From positions 1-59,715 of the forward strand of contig JAAXXP010000003.1 in the NCBI GenBank assembly GCA_013334435.1: a DNA stretch of 59,715 nucleotides, in the 5' to 3' direction. Shown piece after piece: positions 51,942 to 59,715 of the stretch. The stretch comes from Chlorobiaceae bacterium. GTDB taxonomy: Bacteria > Bacteroidota > Chlorobiia > Chlorobiales > Chlorobiaceae. The notes beneath the pieces were generated by a model. It was not told the DNA's origin and did no database searches. It saw only the letters and a list, made by a program, of their open reading frames with translations. Position numbers and translations under genes: made by a program. Each line of letters begins with the position of its first letter. The first letter of the stretch is position 1.

Positions 51942-54900
51942 ATGAATGCTAAGCTTAATACGGGGCTGTATGACCCCCAGTTTGAGCATGATGCCTGCGG
52001 GGTGGGATTTGTCGCCCATATCAAAGGTGTCCGTTCTCACGCAATTGTCGAGCAGGGATTGCAGATCAACGAAAACCTGAAACATCGCGGCGCCTGCGGC
52101 TGCGAAAAAAACACCGGCGACGGTGCAGGTATTCTTCTGCAGGTACCCGACAAGTTTCTTCGCAGGGTCTGCGCCGAACGCAGTATCGAACTGCCGCCCG
52201 AAAAGCACTACGGTGTGGGCATGGTGTTTCTTCCCCCCGATATTTCACAGCGCAGGGCCATCGAGGATATCTGCCGTCAGATGATCCAGGCCGAGGGACA
52301 GAAGTTTCTCGGTTTCAGGAAGGTGCCTACCGAAAACGAATCGCTGGGCGAGACCGCCAGATCCGAAGAGCCTGTCGTCAAGCAGCTTTTTGTCGGACGC
52401 GGCAAGGATGTGACCTCGGAAATCGAGTTCGAGAGAAAGCTGTATATCATTCGCCGCAGAATCACCAAGCGGGTCAAATATACCGCAGGCGTTCTCGGCA
52501 GCAGCTATTTCTATATTTCAAGCCTTTCCTGCAGAACCATCGTCTACAAGGGCATGCTGCTTCCGGAGCAGGTTGGGGTGTACTATCCCGAACTGCACGA
52601 CCCGGACATGGAAAGCGCCATCGCCATGGTGCATTCGCGCTTCAGCACCAACACCTTCCCGAGCTGGGACCGGGCACACCCCTACCGTTTTCTCAGCCAT
52701 AACGGCGAGATCAACACGCTGCGCGGCAACGTCAGCTGGATGAAGGCCAGGGAGAAGAACATTTGTTCCAAAGTGTTCGGCGACGCCATCGAGGACATCA
52801 AGCCGATCATTTTCGAGGACGGCAGCGATTCGGGCATTCTCGACAACGTGTTCGAGTTTCTCGTGCTTTCCGGTCGCTCGCTGGCTCATGCCGCCATGAT
52901 GATCATTCCGGAGCCGTGGGCCGGCAACAAAAGCATGGAGCCGCTCAAGCGCTCGTTCTACGAATATCACAGCTGCCTGATGGAGCCCTGGGACGGCCCC
53001 GCATCGGTAGCCTTCACCGACGGCACGCAGATCGGCGCCGTGCTCGACCGCAACGGCCTTCGCCCGTCGCGCTACTACATCACCAGGGACGATCTGGTCA
53101 TCATGGCTTCCGAAGTGGGCGTGCTCGACATCGCCCCCGAACGCATTCTCCGCAAGGACCGCCTGCAGCCGGGGCGCATGTTCCTGGTCGATACCGCCGA
53201 GGGGCGGATCATTTCCGACGAGGAGATCAAGAGCACCATCGCTTCCGAAGCGCCATACGGAGAGTGGATCGGCCGGAACATGATCGATCTGGAAACGCTT
53301 CCGGATCATCCGCTGATGAAGAACCCGGACGAAGACAAGTACAGCCTTACGGCGCGGCAGAAGGTTTTCGGGTATACCCAGGAGGACATCGCGCTGCAGA
53401 TCATGCCGATGTCCCGCAACGGCGTCGAACTTGTCGGTTCGATGGGCAACGATACGCCGCTGGCCGTGCTTTCCAACAAGCCCAAGCTGCTCTACGACTA
53501 CTTCAAGCAGCTCTTCGCGCAGGTCACCAACCCTCCGATCGATTCGCTCAGGGAGGAGATCATCACCTCCACGACCGTCATGCTCGGCACCGAGGGGAAC
53601 CTGCTCGACTCGGAGGAGCTCAACTGCCGCAGGCTGCGTCTGCCCTATCCGGTGCTTTCCAACGCCGATCTCGAAAAAATACGCGGCGTCGACAAACCAG
53701 GCTTCAGGGCCGTCACCCTTCCGATATTCTATGATGTCGCTGCCGGCGGAAAAGGCATCGAACGCGCCATGCAGGATCTCTACCGCCTCTCGGAACAGGC
53801 CGCCGCGACGGGAGTGAACATCATCATCCTTTCCGACAAGGGCGAGATCGAAAAAGACCGTGCGCCGATACCGGCCCTTCTGGCCATATCGGGCATGCAC
53901 AACTTCCTTATCAACGCAGGTCTGCGTACAAGGGTCGGTCTGGTGCTCGAATCCGCCGAACCGCGCACGGTACACCATTTCGCCATGCTCATCGGTTACG
54001 GCGCGGGCGCGGTGAACCCCTATATGGCCTTCGAAACCATCCGTTCGCTGATCGGCTCCGGCCAGATCACGCTCGACGAGAAAACCGCGAAGAAGAACTA
54101 CATCAAGGCCGCGGTGAAGGGTATCGTGAAAACCATGGCCAAGATGGGCATTTCCACCATCCAGAGTTATCGTGGTTCGCAGATTTTCGAGGCGGTCGGC
54201 CTGAACAGCCAGCTTGTCGACGCCTACTTCACCCGCACGCCGACCAGAATAGAGGGGATCGGGCTCGACGCGGTAGCCGAAGAGGTGCGCAAGCGCCACA
54301 CCTCCGTGTTTCCGCCTTCGGGCAACAAGGTGGACCGCGGGCTCGAGGCCGGCGGAGAGCGCAGATGGCGCCACAGCGGAGAGTTCCATCTCTTCAGCCC
54401 CGAAGCGATCCATCTGTTGCAGCAATCCTGCCGCACGGGCAATTACAGCCTGTTCAAGAAGTATGAAACCCTCATCGACGACCAGAGCGAACATCTCTGC
54501 ACGATCAGGGGGCTCATGGACATCAGGTATCCCCGTCAGCCCATTCCGCTTGAAGAGGTGGAACCGGTCGAAAATATTCTCAGACGGTTCAAGACCGGAG
54601 CCATGTCGTACGGCTCCATCAGCCAGGAGGCGCACGAGACCCTTGCCATAGCCATGAACCGGATCGGCGGCAGAAGCAATACCGGAGAGGGCGGCGAAGA
54701 CCCGGCGCGTTTCGTGCCCGACGCCAACGGCGATTCCCGCAAGTCGGCCATCAAGCAGGTCGCTTCGGGCCGTTTCGGTGTTACGAGCGAGTACCTGACC
54801 AACGCCAACGAAATCCAGATCAAGATGGCCCAGGGAGCCAAGCCCGGAGAGGGCGGTCAGCTTCCGGGTGCGAAGGTCTATCCGTGGGTGGCCAAAGTCC

Positions 54901-56543
54901 GCCATTCGACGCCCGGCGTGGGACTGATCTCTCCGCCTCCGCACCACGACATCTACTCCATCGAGGATCTCGCGCAGCTGATCCACGACCTGAAAAACGC
55001 CAACCGCGAGGCCCGCATCAACGTCAAGCTGGTCTCGTCGGTCGGAGTCGGCACCATCGCTGCAGGTGTTGCCAAGGCTCATGCCGACGTGGTGCTCATC
55101 AGCGGCCACGACGGCGGCACCGGAGCTTCTCCCATATCGAGCATCATGCATGCAGGCATGCCGTGGGAACTCGGCCTTGCCGAAGCGCATCAGACCCTCA
55201 TGCTCAACAACCTGCGCAGCAGGATCGTGGTCGAGGCCGACGGTCAGCTGAAAACCGCGCGCGACATCGTTGTTGCCGCCATGCTCGGCGCCGAGGAGTT
55301 CGGATTCGCCACCACAACCCTTGTGGTGATGGGCTGCGTCATGATGCGCTGCTGCCAGGACGACTCCTGTGCGGTCGGCGTTGCCACCCAGAATCCCGAG
55401 CTTCGCAAGAACTTCAGGGGCAAGCCGGAGCATGTCGAAAATTTCATGCGTTTTCTCGGCGAAGGGGTTCGCGAATACATGGCACGCCTCGGCGTCAGCT
55501 CGCTCGACGAACTGGTCGGCCGGACCGAACTGCTCGGCATGAAGAAAACCATCGACCACTGGAAGGCCAGCGGAGTCGATCTTTCCAAGATTCTTTACCA
55601 GCCGGAGGCCGGCGAGAACGATCTGCGCTACTGCAGCCTGAAACAGGAGCACGGGCTCGAGGAGAGTCTCGATCTGACCACCCTGCTCACCATCTGCGAG
55701 CCCGCCATCAAGCGGGGCGAGAAGGTCACCAGTACGCTGGCCATCAGCAATACCAACCGGGTGGTCGGCACGATTACCGGTAACGAAGTGACCAAGGCGT
55801 ACGGCGCCAAAGGACTGCCCGACGATACCATTCATCTGAAATTCTTCGGATCCGCAGGACAGAGCTTCGGCGCGTTCATTCCCAACGGCATGACCCTCGA
55901 ACTCGAAGGCGATGCCAACGACTATGTCGGCAAAGGGCTTTCGGGCGGAAAAATCGTGGTCTATCCGCCGCGCAGCGCCACCTTCGTGCCGGAAGAGAAC
56001 ATCATTATCGGCAATGTCGGTTTCTACGGTGCGACATCCGGCGAGGCCTACATCAGGGGTATGGCAGGTGAACGGTTCTGCGTGCGTAACAGCGGTCTCA
56101 GGGCGGTTGTCGAGGCCATCGGCGACCACGGGTGCGAGTACATGACCGGAGGCAGCGTCATCATTCTCGGCAAAACCGGACGGAACTTCGCCGCCGGCAT
56201 GTCGGGAGGCGTGGCCTACGTCTACGACCCTGACGGAACCTTCAGCGAAAACTGCAACCACGATATGGTCGGTCTCTATCCGGTTGACGATCCTCTGGAG
56301 CTTGCCGAACTGCAGTCCACGATCGAGAAGCATGTGGAGCTGACCGGCAGTGCGCTCGGTGAGCGTATTCTCGGCGCATGGACCATGGCGAAGACTCAGT
56401 TCGTCAAGGTGCTGCCGAACGACTACAAGCGTGCCATGGAGGCCATGAAAGAGGTTGAAAATGCGGGATTGACCGGTGCCGAAGCCGTTATGGCGGCATT
56501 TGAAAAGAACGTTCACGATCCTTCGCGCGTATCAGGAAACTAA
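51942..56543 (+). CDS. gltB: Glutamate synthase large subunit
   Basis: [52 protein letters not shown], central FMN/3Fe-4S region and C-terminal beta-helix. Confidence 0.97.
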   Translation: MNAKLNTGLYDPQFEHDACGVGFVAHIKGVRSHAIVEQGLQINENLKHRGACGCEKNTGDGAGILLQVPDKFLRRVCAERSIELPPEKHYGVGMVFLPPDISQRRAIEDICRQMIQAEGQKFLGFRKVPTENESLGETARSEEPVVKQLFVGRGKDVTSEIEFERKLYIIRRRITKRVKYTAGVLGSSYFYISSLSCRTIVYKGMLLPEQVGVYYPELHDPDMESAIAMVHSRFSTNTFPSWDRAHPYRFLSHNGEINTLRGNVSWMKAREKNICSKVFGDAIEDIKPIIFEDGSDSGILDNVFEFLVLSGRSLAHAAMMIIPEPWAGNKSMEPLKRSFYEYHSCLMEPWDGPASVAFTDGTQIGAVLDRNGLRPSRYYITRDDLVIMASEVGVLDIAPERILRKDRLQPGRMFLVDTAEGRIISDEEIKSTIASEAPYGEWIGRNMIDLETLPDHPLMKNPDEDKYSLTARQKVFGYTQEDIALQIMPMSRNGVELVGSMGNDTPLAVLSNKPKLLYDYFKQLFAQVTNPPIDSLREEIITSTTVMLGTEGNLLDSEELNCRRLRLPYPVLSNADLEKIRGVDKPGFRAVTLPIFYDVAAGGKGIERAMQDLYRLSEQAAATGVNIIILSDKGEIEKDRAPIPALLAISGMHNFLINAGLRTRVGLVLESAEPRTVHHFAMLIGYGAGAVNPYMAFETIRSLIGSGQITLDEKTAKKNYIKAAVKGIVKTMAKMGISTIQSYRGSQIFEAVGLNSQLVDAYFTRTPTRIEGIGLDAVAEEVRKRHTSVFPPSGNKVDRGLEAGGERRWRHSGEFHLFSPEAIHLLQQSCRTGNYSLFKKYETLIDDQSEHLCTIRGLMDIRYPRQPIPLEEVEPVENILRRFKTGAMSYGSISQEAHETLAIAMNRIGGRSNTGEGGEDPARFVPDANGDSRKSAIKQVASGRFGVTSEYLTNANEIQIKMAQGAKPGEGGQLPGAKVYPWVAKVRHSTPGVGLISPPPHHDIYSIEDLAQLIHDLKNANREARINVKLVSSVGVGTIAAGVAKAHADVVLISGHDGGTGASPISSIMHAGMPWELGLAEAHQTLMLNNLRSRIVVEADGQLKTARDIVVAAMLGAEEFGFATTTLVVMGCVMMRCCQDDSCAVGVATQNPELRKNFRGKPEHVENFMRFLGEGVREYMARLGVSSLDELVGRTELLGMKKTIDHWKASGVDLSKILYQPEAGENDLRYCSLKQEHGLEESLDLTTLLTICEPAIKRGEKVTSTLAISNTNRVVGTITGNEVTKAYGAKGLPDDTIHLKFFGSAGQSFGAFIPNGMTLELEGDANDYVGKGLSGGKIVVYPPRSATFVPEENIIIGNVGFYGATSGEAYIRGMAGERFCVRNSGLRAVVEAIGDHGCEYMTGGSVIILGKTGRNFAAGMSGGVAYVYDPDGTFSENCNHDMVGLYPVDDPLELAELQSTIEKHVELTGSALGERILGAWTMAKTQFVKVLPNDYKRAMEAMKEVENAGLTGAEAVMAAFEKNVHDPSRVSGN

Positions 56544-56591
56544 CACCGGGCATGCGGCGGTGCTGCTCCGGAAAAGCATTAAACGAGAGTT

Positions 56592-58067
56592 ATGGGAAAA
56601 GTAAAAGGATTTATGGAGTTCCAGAGAGCCCTTCCCTCAGACAGGGAGCCTCTGGAGAGGATAAAGGACTGGCGGGAGTTTCATCTGGAGATGCCGGATG
56701 GCGAACTGCAGAAGCAGGGGGCCCGCTGCATGGATTGCGGCACGCCCTACTGTCACACCGGGTTCCTGCTCAGTGGCATGGCCAGCGGATGTCCGATTCA
56801 TAACCTGATTCCCGAGTGGAACGACTATATCTACAAAGGGTTCTGGCACGAGGCATTCGACCGGCTCATGAAGACCAACAACTTTCCTGAATTCACCGGA
56901 AGGGTCTGCCCGGCGCCCTGCGAGGGCTCCTGCGTGCTCGGCATCATCGAGCCGCCGGTCACCATCAAGAATATCGAGTGCTCCATTATCGAGCACGCCT
57001 TCGCCGAAGGGTGGGTAGAGCCGAAAACCATAGCATTGCGCACCGGCAAGCACGTTGCCGTAGTCGGTTCCGGACCTGCCGGACTGGCCTGCGCCGACCA
57101 GCTCAACAAGGCCGGGCACAGCGTTACGGTGTTCGAGCGCGACGACCGGATCGGCGGACTCATGATGTACGGCATTCCCAACATGAAGCTCGACAAGACG
57201 GAAGTCGTCGGGCGCCGCATCTCCATCATGGAGGCTGAAGGAGTCACCTTCATGGCCTCTACCGAGGTCGGCGCCGATTACCCTGCCGACAAGCTGCTCG
57301 AGGAGTTCGACGCCGTCGTGCTCTGCACCGGCGCCACCAGGCCCCGCGACCTTGCGGTCGAGGGCCGCACCTTCCAGGGCGTGCACTTCGCCATGGACTT
57401 TCTGCGCTCGTCCACCAAAGCGCTGCTCGACGCCACCTCGCCCGCCATTACGGCGGAGGGCAAGGATGTGATCGTCATCGGCGGCGGCGATACCGGCACC
57501 GACTGCGTAGCCACCTCGCTGCGCCAGGGGTGCAGGAGCGTCGTCCAGCTCGAGATCATGCCCAGGCCTCCGCTCGATCGTCAGGCAGACAACCCGTGGC
57601 CCGAGTGGCCGAAGATCTACAAGGTGGACTACGGTCAGGAGGAAGCTGCAGCCGTGCAGAATGGCGATCCCCGCCGGTACGCTGTGATGACCAAGAAATT
57701 TCTCGATGCGGGCACCGGGGCGCTTACGGCCGTCGAGGTCTCCGATGTGGAATGGGTCAACGACGAAGGCCGCTTTATTCCCCGTCCGGTTTCCGGAACC
57801 GAGGAGATCCTGCCTGCCCAGCTGGTGCTGCTCGCCATGGGCTTCATCGGCCCGGAGGAGAGTCTCCTGCAGCAGCTGCAGATAACCCAGGATGCGCGCA
57901 GCAACATCAAGGCCGACGAACAGAGCTATAAAACCAACAAGCAGGGCATCTTCGCCGCCGGCGACGCGCGCCGCGGTCAAAGCCTTGTGGTGTGGGCGAT
58001 CAACGAAGGCCGTGCGGCCGCCCGCGAATGCGACCGGTATCTCATGGGCACGACATGCCTGCCGTGA
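56592..58067 (+). CDS. gltD: Glutamate synthase small subunit
   Basis: [59 protein letters not shown]. Confidence 0.97.
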   Translation: MGKVKGFMEFQRALPSDREPLERIKDWREFHLEMPDGELQKQGARCMDCGTPYCHTGFLLSGMASGCPIHNLIPEWNDYIYKGFWHEAFDRLMKTNNFPEFTGRVCPAPCEGSCVLGIIEPPVTIKNIECSIIEHAFAEGWVEPKTIALRTGKHVAVVGSGPAGLACADQLNKAGHSVTVFERDDRIGGLMMYGIPNMKLDKTEVVGRRISIMEAEGVTFMASTEVGADYPADKLLEEFDAVVLCTGATRPRDLAVEGRTFQGVHFAMDFLRSSTKALLDATSPAITAEGKDVIVIGGGDTGTDCVATSLRQGCRSVVQLEIMPRPPLDRQADNPWPEWPKIYKVDYGQEEAAAVQNGDPRRYAVMTKKFLDAGTGALTAVEVSDVEWVNDEGRFIPRPVSGTEEILPAQLVLLAMGFIGPEESLLQQLQITQDARSNIKADEQSYKTNKQGIFAAGDARRGQSLVVWAINEGRAAARECDRYLMGTTCLP

Positions 58068-58151
58068 GCGTCCCAAACGATTGGCCCGCGAAGGTTGTTA
58101 TACTGGTGGAAATACCGGTGGAATTTTTCATGACGCTTCAAACAAGGTTCC

Positions 58152-58430
58152 GTGCAAATGGAAAAACAGCAGCTTAACGAAATGCTCCGGAAGCTTCACG
58201 AGGAGCTCGAGCAGGTAGAGAGTGTGGACGACGCGACCGTATCGGTGCTCTCGACTCTCCGGGAGGATATCCAGCACCTTCTCAGCGGAAAGGGTACAGG
58301 ATCCCCCGAGGAGCAGGAACCCATTTCCCTGCGCCTTGGCGAAGCCATCGACCATTTTGAAGCCGACCACCCCAAGCTCAGCATGGCTATCCAGCATGTG
58401 CTCGACAGCCTGGCGAAAATGGGATTGTAA
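58152..58430 (+). CDS. DUF4404-like small protein
   Basis: 92 aa; MEKQQLNEMLRKLHEELEQVESVDDATVSVLSTLREDIQHLL. Confidence 0.65.
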   Translation: MQMEKQQLNEMLRKLHEELEQVESVDDATVSVLSTLREDIQHLLSGKGTGSPEEQEPISLRLGEAIDHFEADHPKLSMAIQHVLDSLAKMGL

Positions 58431-58469
58431 GCTTCTGAAAACCGTAATCAGCAAAGGCATCAGTTTTAC

Positions 58470-59715
<1,246 letters not shown>

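Noticed and set aside
52518-56516. 1332 aa open frame antisense to gltB
   Set aside because: Shadow ORF: gltB is unmistakable on the plus strand, and codon bias avoiding TTA/CTA/TCA keeps the reverse frame open. The translated product has no recognisable domains and a His/Arg/Gly-rich antisense-like composition.
56637-58076. 479 aa ORF antisense to gltD
   Set aside because: Same shadow-ORF effect opposite a clear GltD.

Overview
The window reads as a chromosomal segment of a green sulfur bacterium (Chlorobiaceae). Support: a RuBisCO-like protein (RLP) ORF, BchV/BchF-type and BchQ-like bacteriochlorophyll genes, and sucC. Most of it is a housekeeping and photosynthetic backbone: recQ, bchQ/bchV, the RLP-aldolase-SDR cluster, half of a split carB, ribBA, glyA, dnaG, exbB-exbD-exbD-tonB, an argD-like aminotransferase, ndh, purE, hemN, a very large hybrid histidine kinase, an ABC-F ATPase, tolC-macA-macB, sucC, tadA, gpmA, gltB-gltD, and a clpX truncated by the window end. 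The clearest accessory island is at about 0.34-3.4 kb on the minus strand: a C5 cytosine methyltransferase, a DUF4928-like putative restriction endonuclease and a Vsr endonuclease with overlapping ORFs, then an orphan XRE antitoxin-like gene. The best candidates for under-described biology are (i) the RLP/class II aldolase-SDR fusion/LsrF-like aldolase/SDR cluster beside the bacteriochlorophyll genes, (ii) the DUF4928 R-M-Vsr operon, (iii) a divergent ECF-sigma-like protein, (iv) a possible non-coding transcript between macB and sucC, and (v) DnaG lacking most zinc ligands. No CRISPR array, rRNA, tRNA or intact transposon was recognised. All calls come from reading the sequence and remembered family motifs; no database search was run.
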